Origin: Seiridium cupressi
Lineage: Eukaryota; Ascomycota; Sordariomycetes; Amphisphaeriales; Sporocadaceae
Assembly: GCA_036674765.1 (NCBI GenBank)
Contig: JARVKI010000058.1
Coordinates: 210,200 to 274,199, forward strand
Length of the DNA: 64,000 nucleotides
Direction of reading: 5' to 3'
The position numbers and the translations under genes are program-made. Shown piece by piece: positions 20,550 to 38,717 of this stretch. Position 1 is the stretch's first letter, and each line of letters opens with the position of its first letter. The notes under the pieces are model-generated. The model made no database searches. It was not told the DNA's origin and saw only the letters and a list, made by a program, of their open reading frames with translations.

Positions 20550-22716
20550 TGGAAAATCTGGGATCAGCATATGGCTCCAAACAGATCAAAAGTTTCGCCA
20601 TAGGCTAAATAGACCAGAGAGAACCATGAGATATGATGAACTGCACGGATTGATAGCCATAGTGTAATAGATAGTTTTGTTCACACCGAGCTGGGTATCC
20701 CATAAATGCCTAATAACCAAGTCAATTCCGCAGGGATTACGCATATGCCAATAATTGCCATATCAACCATAATAAATAGCTAGTACGATCTCTCTTTACC
20801 CGGCCAAACAAGTTTGATCGATGGTCAACTTTATTAGTTCGAAAGTAAGTGACTCTCAGTTATATTGGACTAGTGCGCAGATTTCCGGAATTAGAGGTTG
20901 GGGAAGGAGTCTTGAAATAATACATGGGATTTAACTCTATACATATGGTATGCAGGCAGAGATCACGTCAATGCTGCAGTTGTTACAAAATCGTCAAGGA
21001 AGTGCTTCCCGGTATGGCCATGACTACGCCGCATCTTGTAATCCCGCGCTCATGTTGCCCAGACCATGATAAACAGGACCCCTAGCCTTGCCGGGATCTC
21101 CCACTGCCCGGCGGGTGTTCAAAGTCTGGTCCCAAGAATAAGAACGATGGGCGCCGCAACTCATTTTTGGTACAGATTCTTTTGGAAGCTCGCGGACTGC
21201 GTTTTAAACCGCGGAAGATGTCAAGAAGATACTTCAGATTCTTCAAGATGCCGGCGCCCAACGTCTGGACTGGGGCACTCGATTAACCAACACCCCCCCT
21301 TCATTACGAACATGGGCAAATCTGAGCAGCTGATCAGTGAGGCGACCAAGAACGAGTTCGCGCAGTCCCTCGACGGCACCTGAAGAGAAAATGGTGCCTC
21401 ATCCGATCAACCCTCATCTCATATGGGCTCTACATCTGTTGAAAGAATGCTATGCGCCGGACCAAGAGTTACGGAGCACCCCTGCTGTCTCGCAACTATC
21501 GTAACCTGTGGAGGGGGGTTCACTACGGCCTGAAGCCACCCAACTAGCGGAGAAGATACAAAACCAGAAGAGAAGCCCACAGAATGTGGTGTCTCACGTG
21601 TTAGAGGGAGTGCCACATGCATGTGAAAAAGGCGCCGAAGAAGGCACACTGGAAAAAGCTCGGCGCGAAGAGGCCTTTACTTTAGCAATAAAGCTGTTGG
21701 AGGCTTTTCGATAAACAATCCGGGTATCTAGGAACAAAACAGCGACTTATTGATGGTGTTAAAAGCCCTTTGCTCTAATAAGACTCTATATATACGTATA
21801 AAGCTTTAAAAATCCTCGTATTCACTTTATTCGGAGACCAACTTGAAAGTAACTAACTAAGGAACTTTTCCTAGGTTAACGCTATCCTTTCTCCAGGCTC
21901 TATCATCAGTATTTCACGTACGCTCATCAGTCTCGAAGCCCTGATGCTGATCCTGGGCTCCTTTGGATACATAAGCCTAATTCGGCTGAGCTGCCGTCGA
22001 GATGTTCCGATTCATCCTGCATGACTTTATCCAGGGTTTTGACCGCCACTTGAATTGTGTTCGTTACGTGACCCGCAATGCTGGAGCTCATCACAGTGGT
22101 CATTGAAAGCAAACGAAATGGCCGCTGACCAGATAGCAACTCTGGATACTTCCTCCAACAACCGTGACCGATAGCAATTATAACACATGTCACGGATGGA
22201 ACGTGTGTGGAGGTATGTGCCAGCCAAGGATCCTACTGTCGAGGGTTGCCTAAGGCACAGGGTTCTGGTGTATTTATCTAGGGCTCTCTGGAGAGCCCTT
22301 TCGTTTTTCTCCGTGCTTTTTGACATCATAAGGATATATGGATAGATAACTGCCTATACATGCGTTTCTCTTTTGCATTGTGCCTCAACTGTGCGAACAT
22401 AACTATAACTGTTTTGGTTTTCCACTCGAACCGGCTTCCTACCTATTTTCTTCTCGGTCCATACGTCCCAGCCAAAAGTATACCTGTATTCGGCCTTGGC
22501 AATTTTCAAGAGTCCTTTTGCATTAAATTGTTCAAATTCCCGTCAGTCCAATACGGCTTGTGACTTAGTAAGTGATCAGTTGGGAGTATTTACAGCCAGT
22601 GGTCAACGTGAAGTCTAGGAGGATTCAATCTAAATTTGATATCATGCGGACCACTGGCCACTAGTGTACATGGGGCCTTTGAAGACGTAACTGGATTCCG
22701 TATACTCCTCTAAATG
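20550..22716. other. intergenic, convergent 3' ends of HUL5 and the IBtk-like gene
   Basis: No supportable gene. Short open frames near 21066-21714 have no family features. The region is moderately AT-rich, and a strong hairpin with a T-run lies at 22280-22310. Confidence 0.55.
22280..22299. other. perfect 8-bp hairpin followed by T-rich run
   Basis: AGGGCTCT, loop CTGG, AGAGCCCT, then TTCGTTTTT on the plus strand. It resembles a bacterial-type terminator, but such terminators are not used by fungal Pol II. It lies in non-coding DNA; function unknown. Confidence 0.5.
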
Positions 22717-25700
22717 TTATGATGCCTGCTGTGTTGCTGTCTTGCCACCTCTATAGGCCCTTCCTCTACCTCTTGTACTCGTACCTGCCGCGCCTGTGGG
22801 TTCAGTCGTTGGCGCCATCGACTGGTCTTTACTGAGCCCATTTCTCTGCTTTCCGCCACGTCCTCGTCGGCCGCCGCTGTGCTTCTTTTCATCTTTGCTC
22901 TTATCACGATTTTGCCGTCGTGATTCTTCGTCCTGAATTCGGCGAGACTCTGCGTCCCACCACTCCTGAAACGCCTGTTCTTGTTGTATCTCTTCCAGAT
23001 TACGCTTAGCCACTGCTTCTTTCACACTTTGTTGCTCGCGCTCCTGCAAGCCAATAATGTCGGCTAGACCTAGTCCGGTCATGGAGTCGGATTGCTTCTG
23101 TGGTTTCCGAATGTATGACTTGGAGTGTGGCACCAGAGGTTTATGGTCTGACCGAGGAGGTTGGGCTGGTGATGATTGAGGGGGCGTGGACTTTGCAGGA
23201 TTTGAACCACTGTCAGCTCGACTAGGAATTCCACGAGGAGTGGCAGACCCAGACCGATTTTGCCCAGAGAACCTTGTGTCGGGAGAAGCAGCTCGTCGTG
23301 GTATGGGCACACTAGATGCCTCTGCTACAACGAGCGGCTTAGCACCTGGTGGTGCAAGACTGGACTTCGCATCAGGGTTGAGCACGTTCGTGATGGAGGT
23401 CTTTGGAATATTTGGCGTAGCTTGCCACGGTGAGGCCTTCTTGTCGCCAACTGGTATCCACGCAGCCTGGGATTTCTGAGCAGACAGGGCTTCCTGCTTA
23501 GCAACCTCATCTGCTTGTTGCTGCAGGAACTTCTTCCTTTCCTTCTGTGACATTTTCTGTGGTGTCAGCTTAGCAGCCTGGTTCTTCTGCGCCGCTATTC
23601 CAGCGGTAAGAGCAGACTGAGTTGGTTTGGACTCTGCCATGATATCTTTGAGATCCAATCGTGTTGTTGACAATGCTGCGGGGGCCCAAGGGCTGGTTCC
23701 TTGAGATGTACGCCTCAGCTCATTTGCTCCATTGGCTGTTGTACCACTGGGCATGATGTTTCCTGCCGAAGAGCTTGCTATAGACATATATGAAGTCGCA
23801 ACTTGTTTACCTTTTGAATCATTCCATGTTTCCTCTAAGGACGGAAGCTGATCAAGTTCGCCTTTTAGGGAAGGATCAAGCGGACGCGGTGAAGGCGACG
23901 GACTTCCCATGCTTGTCTCTTCTTCATCCATGTCGAAAATCAGTTCTGCCCTAGAATTCTTTGGCCTCAGGCTAGGACTGAAGGGTTCATTTCGACCTGG
24001 TTTCGATTTGCGGCGAGTTTTCTCAAGCAATGGCGACGCGGCGGTGTCATCCAGGCTGCCGAACTTCGTCTTGAACGAAGACGACAGTTTCTTTTCGTCA
24101 TCCTTCGGATTGAATTTGTAAGCCATTGCCTTGACACGAGTCTGCCTTTCTTCTTCAATATCCTCTACAAGTGCCGGATACCGCTCGTGCAGGAGCAGGT
24201 CGCTCCGTCCGCTTTTCGCAAATGGACATCTTGCGAGCTGGTTATCCCTCACAACTTGATCAAGCTCAAGCATCAAGTCTTCATCAAGATTGTCAAGGAG
24301 ACTAATAGAGGTTAGTATCGTAAGGAACCATAAGACGCAAACTCGTGGCTTCCAGGTGCTTGGACGCAGGGAGCGCGGGGGATCGGTGAAAAGAAGAAAC
24401 CTACTGGTTCTCAAGCATCGTTTCCATCTGAAGGCAAATATATTCGAGACCAACATCCTTGAACTCCGTGACCGAACAGGGGCTCATAAGATTCAAAAGA
24501 GTAGAGATATTTCGGTTGGTCACTTTAGTATAGTCAGCAGTAGCGCACAAAAAGTAGTGGCCGGCAATGCTCACCAAAGCGGCCGAGAACATGTTGGCAA
24601 ATTTGAGAAAGGCGGTCAAGCATCAGTTCATTAGCGATGGACATGACGTCCATCACAAGTTCCGAGAAGTCATCGATACTGTCAGCGACCACTTCATCGA
24701 ATAGCTCTTGGCCAACATCCGCATATATGTGCTGTAGAACATAGTGGAATGCCTCCGGGTCCAAATGGCCTAGATCGATGGGGGTCTTCTCAGAAGCGTC
24801 CTGACCAGCACGACGGCTGGCCAACCACATGCCACCAGAGCGACCATTGAAGAGACCTTCGAACCAGGGACACCTCTGGCAAAGTAGGGTGCTATGAACT
24901 GGGATCTCGTCACCGTCCAATTCCAGTAAAGCATCTCCGTCTTCGAAGAAAGCAGGATCCTCAATTGCTTTCCTAAAGTCTTGGTCCATCGATCGTGCAG
25001 GCGTGCTTTGTATCCTGACGTAATGCTCTAGTTTGGTCATTCCAAGTTTGGCGGCAACATTCATCAAATCCGTACGAACTTGACGATATCGGTACGCTAA
25101 AGGCGGAGACTGGCGTGTGAAATTCCACGCAGGAATCACTCTGTCGGCGTACGAAAAGACCACAAGGTTCAGCAGAGCGATTAGGTCAATGCTGGCAAAC
25201 TCGATGACGGTGAGGCCGTTCGACTCCGACACTGACAGCAGGTCGGGGATTCCATAGCTGCCAGTCTCACGAAACCTTTGAAGTCCAGCGCGTAATATAG
25301 GACTTCGCGCTGCCAGCACCCAGGAGTGAACCGGGATTTGTAGCTCTCGTGTCGAGCTTGTGCAAACCACCAGACCTGTGCTCTCATGCTTGAAGCTCCA
25401 ACCTCGCAAATGAGCTGCCAAGTCTTCTTCAAGATCTGTGCAAGTCAATACCTCATAGCCCAGGCTGTCGACCCGTCCTTTCAGAACTTCGGGATTCTGA
25501 AATTGCCAAGTATCCTTGTTCTCACGAAGTCTGGGGTTGGCTGCTTTGAAACCACGCAAAGCACATAGGGGGGCGAGGTCATGCCACAGGCTTTGGTCAT
25601 CAACTTCAATTTGCTCTCGTGTGACGTCACAATCCTTACGGATTGCAGCGTAAGCACCAAACATGGAACTTCGAACGCCCACAATGCCAGTGATATATGG

Positions 25701-27644
25701 GACACGTTGAAATTTGAAATCCTTTCGTTTCTTGTCCGCACTTTCGAGAAATTTAGCGTCTTTTGCTTTGATGCGTTTGACCCGGCGCCAAACAGCCCCG
25801 GACTGCGTGGACACCATAATTGTGCCGTTTTCACCGATAGTGACAGACTTGGCACCATCTTTTCGTGAGTTCCAGATGAGTTGTGGAGTAGTCACAGCAT
25901 CTTTTATTTTGGCCGGATTTGTCGTTGATGTAGCTTGCAAGCCGCCTTCAGCCTTGTGGTTCAATGCCATGGTGAAGAGATCGCCACTGCCGGTCAACGC
26001 TGCAATCGTCTCCCCGCCAGAAGTGATGGCGTGAATCTCACGACGACCGGGGTCATACCGAGCAGACATGGAGAATTTGCCAGATCTTTGAAGTGGAGAG
26101 TTGGTGAAGCCATCATAGAAGGGGAATTTGATCATGTTGTAACCATAGTTGGTGAAGACACATACAGTACGATCTTCGAAAAGAACGGTCGTCGCCCTAT
26201 CGATGGCGGAGACCATGATAATCGACGAATGAGTCGACAACAAAGACGCACCGACCCTTCTCGGAGCGGACTGGACCTCTAGTGAGCGGGAGTCTGCGTC
26301 CATTAGAGCTAGCTGCCCGGCATTCTTGCCCCAGCAGTAAAGGGCAGAGCCAGTATGGGCAACGGAGTGGATGGCGGAAGCGGCGATCCCGACAATAACC
26401 TCCTTTTTCAAGGGGCCAAAGACTTGGCGAGGAGTCGTGCTGACCGGTTCTTCATCTGGTTTCATCGGAGGTGGAAGTGCGTATCCCAGCTGCGAAACAC
26501 TGTTGGAGCCCCAAGTCCAAAGTTCCCCGTTGCTGGTAATTGCCATGGAGTGGTTCAGGCCCAGAGCAACGTGAGTGACTCTCTTATCGAGCAGGCCACC
26601 CTGCACGGGCTTGAAGGTGAATTGGGTGTTCTCGTCCCCAAGACCCAAGCGGCCACCGCGCCCAACACCGCAAACGTAAAGATTCGAGATTGGATCGGTC
26701 GTTAGAATTGCCGTGTGTAGTTTAGTCATCAATACATCTTGGACCACCAGAGGCCGATTCTGGACCAGTGCAGGAATTTCAACTAAATCAGGCGAGTATG
26801 AGTCCTCCATGCTCCGTTCTTTCTTCCTCTGCTCAGTGAATTTGTCCTGAAAGTACTGAATGAGATGGTCTGGACGTTTCAGATAGACACGCTCTGGGTA
26901 CTGGCGGTCATCTTCGTCGCCGAGACCCAATGACAAGTTCTTGTTACTTCCGAAAGTGAAAACTTCTTCGCCAAGGCCATGCATCTTGGTTGTATGCACG
27001 CCGAATTCATCAGTACCACCTGCGTCCTCACTACTAGAGTCATCCTCGGACCCGGCGTCATCTTCCGCCATCCTCAGCTGGCGGAGCGCGATAGACGCGT
27101 TGTAGACATCAAAAGGACTATTCCCTTCATGGTCCTTCGTTTTGATGAGCTGGCCGACCTTGGTCGTGGTATTGAGAGCCAACGACTCGGTCAGGTCCCT
27201 GCGTTCCTTCTCCAAAAGCAACCTTGCGACGGAAATATTGCCATTGTAAAGCGCTCGATGAAGGGCATTCCAGCCGCTTTCCAGGTCTTGCGCATAGAGA
27301 TCGATCACTGGGTGGGCAAGAAGCGCCTCGACAAAGGCTATCGCGTTCGGTGAAGTCGAGGAGGCTGCCCGCAGCAGAATCGTCAGACCAGCATGGTCAC
27401 GGCCGTTGATCTCTGCTTTCGAGAGGCCGCTGGCGCCATGCGCAGAGACCTTGCGCGGCTTCGCGCTGACTCGTGGCGAATGACCGAATGCGCCGGGGCT
27501 CCCTACTCCTTGGCCTGGGCTCTTTGCGGGATATGGACTGTGGGAATGACCGGCCGGAGCCAGTAGCCGACAAAACCTGTCGACATCATTTTCCCAGTAG
27601 TATTTCCAGAGTAGATGACTCATGTGTGGAGGAGGTGTGTCCAA
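22717..27644 (-). CDS. IBtk-like protein: ankyrin repeats, RCC1 repeats, two BTB domains
   Basis: Three exons, 27644-24575, 24522-24405 and 24301-22717, about 1590 residues. Intron 1 is 52 bp (donor GTGAGC, branch CTGAC) and intron 2 is 103 bp (donor GTAGGT, branch CTAAC, acceptor TTAG). Both joins keep frame and link the end of the second BTB domain (ELMLDRLSQICQ) to its C-terminal helices. N-terminal ankyrin repeats (about 85-150; WNALHRALYNGNISVARLLL) are followed by RCC1 repeats (about 225-500; VFTFGSNKNLSLGLGDE, LWTWGSNSVSQLGY). Two BTB domains follow (about 750-870 and 900-1020). The last 400 residues are Ser/Pro-rich and end in an RGG-like basic tail (RRGRGG, TRGRGRAYRGG). The order matches animal IBtk, a substrate adaptor of CUL3 ubiquitin ligases; that role here is inferred. 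It is divergent from the 2-oxodicarboxylate carrier gene. Confidence 0.88.
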
Positions 27645-29166
27645 AGCACTTCAAATAGCACCTCGCTGGAGCCTCGAAAATCGGGCTACGGCTTGTTTAA
27701 AGGTGCAAGGATGAAGCGCTTCCGACTGAAGGGGGTTTGTCCAGGGAGAATCCACTGGATGTTGCGATGCGATGGTGTCCTATATGTCGAGGCGTCGCAA
27801 CTCGATACTGGTGACGGGCCTGCGGGCGGAGCAAAGGAGATAAGCGTCGGATGTACAGTTGAGTATGCGCTGAGGACAGATGAGCCCCTGGTTTTGGTTT
27901 GGAATCAGTTTGCGGCTGCCGGGAACGTCGGAGAGGTCTGTTGAGAGGCGTGAACTGTATGCTGACTGCAGGTTGGTCTGACAGAGGGGTCAATGGTGAG
28001 AGAGCAAGTGGGATAGACGAGGACTTGGTGTCGTAATTGAAGCTGTCGCCTCTGTGCGCGTCCGGGGCCCTTGGTGCCAAGATACGGGCGATCTAGGGTA
28101 GTTATCTAGCCAATAGGAGCGCTTGCCAAAGCCATGGGGTGCATTCCAACGTCCTCAAGGCTCGCAGCTGGTTAGACTTTTCACTTCCGAGTAACATGCT
28201 TTCTTTACTCTTCTAATCCCCTCACAGACTCAATGCGGTTCTAAGTATTGAACAGAATGGAACAGCTGATGGTCTCGTAGTCAACGTGTCTCGGTCGCTT
28301 TGTTCCTCGGGTGCTTGAATGGCTTCACATGCTCAAGGATATTGAGACATAGAACCCCACTGGCCTCTGCACAGGCGCCTGCAGGACATACTAACGATTG
28401 TGGGGGAAGAAGCTCCATCCGCTCGCATGGGCACGCCAGTGAATTTGCAGCCAGCAGCCAGCAGCCAGAAGACGAGTAGGATTTGTTCCCGTGTTGAGGC
28501 TTCTGCTTTGATCTGCGGCCTCCCAGCTGGGATTCACTTGGTTCAACAAGGAACCTCAATCCTTCTGGTGCTCCGTGAAGAAGTGTTTGTGCTTGGCTTT
28601 TCTCTGCAAGTTGATCGAGCAGCATTAGGCTGGGGATTGAATGCGACGTACGTCGAGTCTTCTACGCGTTCGGTTATCACCCTAAAGAGGTAATCTGTAT
28701 GACAAATTTTGAGCTTCGTTATACTCAAATTCACCCTTCGCATGGATGATATCATGAATGCTTGCTATAGCGTGAATAAATAGCTTGTCCTCATAAGGCC
28801 TTGTACCCATTGATTCCATGTTTGGTTATGTTCAATAGCAGATGCCCGCCACTCACAAGCGTCGCAATCCAATTCACTTCACTTTACAAGCTTGGGCCAG
28901 CCAGGGCCAGTGCGTGCTAGCAGGTACAACCGTAACTAAGCCAGGGCGTCTTTTGATCCGATACCGCGGAGCTTGTGGGGATAGCGGCGGCTCGACTTGG
29001 GTTACGCAACCGCAACTTCGAAAATCAATTGAGCTCAACTCAGCCCTCCACTCCACCGAACCGTCCGACGACCAAGGTGCCTGCGCCAGTTCCATCCCAC
29101 TCGCCGCTGCATTCATCGCGCCCGCCAAGCTCTAACACGTCCTCACAGATCTGACAACCAGCCAAT
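27645..29166. other. divergent promoter region, IBtk-like gene and carrier gene
   Basis: 1.5 kb between two divergent genes. An open frame at 27697-28080 (minus), immediately upstream of the IBtk-like start, is low complexity and probably leader sequence. A CAGCCAG-type triplicate occurs near 28446-28466. No other gene is seen. Confidence 0.6.
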
Positions 29167-30630
29167 ATGTCGGACCCAAAGCCCCTTCCGTTCATATACC
29201 AGTTCGCCGCTGGTGGGTGCGCCCCAACACCGCTCGCGTGATCATGCCATGCTAACGAGAAAACTGCAGGCGCGGTTGCTGGTGTTTCTGAGGTCAGTGG
29301 CCAGCGTCGCGACCGCGACCGCCTTGGAGCCAATTAGCTAATACCTGACTTCTCTGCAGATTCTGGTTATGTGAGTCGACAGCGCACTCTTGCCTGTGGC
29401 TGTGTTTGGACTGACCGGTTGAACCAGGTACCCGCTTGACGTTGTCAAGACTCGCGTGTTTGTTCCCCTCCGCACCCGAGCCGACGCCCCAGAGACTCAT
29501 GATCATATAGACAACTTCAGACCGGTACAGGATCGGGCGCCGACCACTACAATGGCATGGTGGACTGTTTCAAGAAGATCGTGCGCAATGAGGGGTAAGA
29601 GCCGCGGCAATTGCCAGAAGGAACATCTGCTTACATGGCCGGAATAGTGCCTCAAGACTCTACAGAGGCATCACGGCCCCCATCTTGATGGAGGCACCGA
29701 AGCGAGCCACCAAATTCGCTGCCAATGACTCGTGGGGCAAGTTCTATCGGGAGGCTTTTGGCATTGCCAAGATGAACCAGAGTCTGTCTATTCTGACCGG
29801 TGCATCCGCGGGTGCTACCGAGGCTTTCGTGGTCGTCCCTTTCGAGCTCGGTATGTCGAAATCACCAATTTTCCAATGTTGCGCAGAATTGGTGTACAGA
29901 TCATTTACAACGTCGAACCTGTACAGGGTCTGACCAGTGGTTGGCTAACGTCTACTAGTCAAGATTCGTCTCCAGAACAAGGCCTCCGCTTCTCTTTATA
30001 GTGGACCCTTGGATGTTGTCAAGAAGACAATTGCCAACGAGGGTGTCTTCGCCCTGTACAACGGCCTAGAGAGCACACTCTGGAGGCATATCCTCTGGAA
30101 CGCTGGTTACTTCGGAGTCATCTTCCAGGTTCGCTCACTACTACCCAAGGCACAAACCAAGCAGGGCCAGATCTCCAACGATATTATTGCCGGGTCGATT
30201 GGTGGTACTGTTGGTACTATTCTCAACACTCCCATGGATGTTGTCAAGTACGTTGTTTCCGCTGTTCTCTGGTGACACTGCATTAGATACCGTCCCCTCC
30301 TGTCAAGCCGTCCCTTGTTATAAGCGACTCGTGTGCTAACATTGCCTCCTTAGATCGCGAATTCAGAACAGCCCCAAGGTTGCTGGTAGTGTACCCAAGT
30401 ACAACTGGGCCTGGCCTGCTGTTATGACGGTGGCAAAGGAGGAAGGTTTCGCCGCATTGTACAAGGGTTTCTTGCCCAAGGTGCTGAGACTCGGACCCGG
30501 TGGAGGTATTCTGCTCGTCGTTTACACTGGCGTCATGGTAAGTCATCCCAGTTGCCTGCAGCTCAACGGAAATCGATTCTAACTTGTACTGCAGGATTTC
30601 TTCCGTAAGATGAGAGAGGGGTCTGCTTAA
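29167..30630 (+). CDS. ODC1: mitochondrial 2-oxodicarboxylate carrier
   Basis: Nine exons: 29167-29212, 29270-29292, 29360-29370, 29428-29457, 29511-29594, 29648-29850, 29959-30247, 30354-30537 and 30595-30630; 301 residues, the normal carrier length. Exon 3 is only 11 nt. The exon 4/5 join (donor GTTTGT after CGCGT, acceptor ATATAG) was chosen because it restores KTRVQLQTGTGSG. Six TM helices are expected. The three carrier signatures are present: PLDVVKTR, PFELVKIR and PMDVVKSR. The start MSDPKPLPFIYQFAAGAVAG is characteristic of Odc1/Odc2. In yeast these exchange 2-oxoadipate and 2-oxoglutarate across the inner mitochondrial membrane, linking lysine and glutamate metabolism to the TCA cycle. 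All joins are phase-consistent. Confidence 0.93.
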
Positions 30631-31127
30631 GCTAGCACTTTCATACTCTCGATACCCTCACCTAGACGGCGGTGTATATGTAAGCTCCTTCCGGCCTATA
30701 GAAGTAAATTCAGACAGTCCGAAACTTTGGAACCCCGTCAATGCCTGTAGTCGTGCTTGCATCCAACGTGAGGGTCAGTTGAAACCATTGAAGAAAGCCG
30801 CGCAATGAGGCTTCATCAAGCCAGGGTGGCTGTAAGCGTCTCAACTGAGACTCTCCTCAAAGCCTTGCTACAATCATGAAAAGCTATGCTCTTGATGTGA
30901 GAAACATGGCCTTTGCGGTATAGTTGTAACCGAGTTGCGTCACTGCTCCGCTTCGTGATTTATCCAGCCCTTTTACCCGGCAGCTTTTTCTGCACTCTCC
31001 AAGGAGGTGCGGGGGCTGTGGGGAATTGGAGAAGTATACAAATAACACGATCCTAGGTCGGCTCCAAAAGAAATCCCAATTGGTGGCCGTGTCTCAGATA
31101 GACCTGAGGCGGGTACTGCTCGCAAGA
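30631..31127. other. intergenic, carrier gene to GH43 gene
   Basis: 3' region of the carrier gene, then the GH43 promoter. An AT-rich GTATACAAATA lies about 90 nt before the GH43 start and may serve as a TATA element. No gene is seen. Confidence 0.6.
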
Positions 31128-36692
<5,565 letters not shown>

Positions 36693-37196
36693 TCTGCAGG
36701 CTCGAGAAAGTATAGGGTTAGTTCCGTTGAAATAATCACGTATGCCTTTCTTTGAGCTCTATGACGGGGAGCCTGTCACAAACATGATGATGAACCGCGT
36801 GTGTAAATAGATGAGAGCTCAGTTGGTCCATTCAAGTTGACCAATTCTGGGAGCTAAGTGATTGTGAATAAAGTCATGATTGTGGTTATCAACATTAATG
36901 CTAGAAAGTACATGTTTGAACTGCTAGATCTTGTGCCAACAATAGCCCCGTCGTTGTGACGATTTTCAGTGAGCCAGAACACTTTGGCATTATTGAACGC
37001 ACAAGCGATGATTCTTGATCAAACAAAATATCAACGTGACTCAACTCTATCGCACCTGCCTTCCTCCGACCATCAACCCTTCCCAAACACTAGTGGACTT
37101 GTCTTAGGATATTACACAACCCGAGCCATTACCACGGAACCAAGAAAGACCAAGCACATACTTTTTCGAGCTCTTCATCCATCCACCAACCCAATA
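36693..37196. other. intergenic, sulfatase to amidoligase
   Basis: 504 bp with no gene seen. The amidoligase frame is open upstream to a Met at 36969, but that stretch lacks coding character. Confidence 0.55.
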
Positions 37197-38411
37197 ATGG
37201 CTCATTTGGACGAAGCGATCATCACCTTTGATGATAGCAAAGGGCCCTTGACATTTGGGATCGAACTGGAGTTCCTTGTCCCTGCTTTGAAACCAGGGCA
37301 AGAAGACAAGAATCCAATGGACCTTCGACCTCTGTTTCGAGTTGAGGATCACGACCCTTGCGAGTATCGCGACGAACTCGACGAATTCATCCTGCCAACG
37401 CTGAAGGACATCAAAAGCATCAAGATACGAGAAGAGGCTATGGATAAGTTCGTCCCTCCTCACGACAACGTCCCCCGATATGACGTTTGGCGTCTCATCA
37501 ATGACATCTCTGCTAAGGCCGGCGATGAACCAAAGTATAATGCATACGAATGGGTGGGAAAGGAAGTAACATCCGAAGTCCTGAGAGCCAACGATCCCGG
37601 TTATGCAGAGAAGATCACAGACATGTGCCGCGCTATTCGCAACTGCCGCGTTCATCTCAATGCCAGTACAGGCGTCCACGTGCACGTCGGTCGCGGTGAT
37701 GACGGCTTCACACTGAAGACTGTGAAGTTCTCTACCCTGATTTGGCTCGTGGATACTCAACTACTGTCCCTTCATCACCCGTCCCGCTGGGACAACAAGC
37801 ACTGCCAATCCATTCGCAAGATGTCACAGCTTGCCAGCTACACAAAAGAGCGAAGCAACTTTGAGGACCTAGAGACGTACAATGCCGAAGGTTTGACAGA
37901 GATGGAAGAGAGTGTCCCAAGCAACATAGCAAGCTTCCTGGTGGAGAAACTCAGTCGCATCTGGGCCGCAAAAGACTTGGAAGAATTAGCCAACCTAATG
38001 GGCAACAGAACTGATCCAACATCACGAAATCCTATGCGTTCTGCCATCCGAGGCACGGTCGGGTTTCGTAGGTTCCTGCCCGCCGGCAAGACTGGAGGAA
38101 ATATCAACACGCTGGAGTTTCGACAGATGGCCGGATCTCTGGATCCGGACCACATTATGTGTTGGATCAAAGTCTGTGTTGCATTGGTTGACTTCGCCAG
38201 ACTGTCGGATTCCCACACGTATCGCTCTGTTGTTGGGAATGTTGCCAGACAAGGTTTTAGGTATACGAGTTCGGACCTCCTCAGAGACTGTGGATTGGAG
38301 GATGAGATCACATACTGGGAACAGAGAGTCAGCCTTTACAAATCTGGCAGCAATCACGCACTAGAACTGTACGAGGGAGCTGAGCACGAGTTGTTTGTGC
38401 CTCCCATTTGA
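37197..38411 (+). CDS. amidoligase-family protein (GCS/COOH-NH2 ligase fold)
   Basis: Single exon, 404 residues from 37197 (MAHLDEAIITFDDS; context AATAATGG). The N-terminal motif FGIELEFLVP carries the Glu pair that binds metal in this fold. VHVHVGRGDDGF gives the His-x-His, and LEFRQMAGSLDP near the C-terminus supplies the conserved Arg. These match the Amidoligase_2 group, which is related to glutamate-cysteine ligase and glutamine synthetase. Such enzymes use ATP to join a carboxylate to an amine, making an amide or peptide bond. The real substrates in fungi are not known to me. No signal or membrane segment is visible. It lies just downstream of the sulfatase on the same strand, with no shared regulation evident. 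Confidence 0.75.
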   Translation: MAHLDEAIITFDDSKGPLTFGIELEFLVPALKPGQEDKNPMDLRPLFRVEDHDPCEYRDELDEFILPTLKDIKSIKIREEAMDKFVPPHDNVPRYDVWRLINDISAKAGDEPKYNAYEWVGKEVTSEVLRANDPGYAEKITDMCRAIRNCRVHLNASTGVHVHVGRGDDGFTLKTVKFSTLIWLVDTQLLSLHHPSRWDNKHCQSIRKMSQLASYTKERSNFEDLETYNAEGLTEMEESVPSNIASFLVEKLSRIWAAKDLEELANLMGNRTDPTSRNPMRSAIRGTVGFRRFLPAGKTGGNINTLEFRQMAGSLDPDHIMCWIKVCVALVDFARLSDSHTYRSVVGNVARQGFRYTSSDLLRDCGLEDEITYWEQRVSLYKSGSNHALELYEGAEHELFVPPI

Positions 38412-38717
38412 TTGAGACGTACACAGGTCAGTGTTGTGGAAGACTCGCATAATCGCCACTTCTTGACGCAGGGCAACCGCACTGGTTAGTAGATAGCGTA
38501 TTCCAGAAGAGCTAGAGTTTAGTGGGTTCTTTCTAGATAAATGTTAATTTTTCATTTACCTTCTGCGTTCCAATATCCCTGAGCTTGGATTGTCCACAGT
38601 TCAACTAAGCTAGCGCAAAGGCTTTATAACTACGAGATCCGAGCTCACTTATGATAAGTTGATCATTACCATGCATGTCTACATGTTGTCCAAGCTTACC
38701 TTTCCAGCTTTATGATT
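38412..38717. other. short convergent intergenic region
   Basis: 306 bp between convergent stops, AT-rich in the middle (AATGTTAATTTTTCATTT). It is presumably 3' UTR of both genes; nothing else is seen. Confidence 0.6.
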
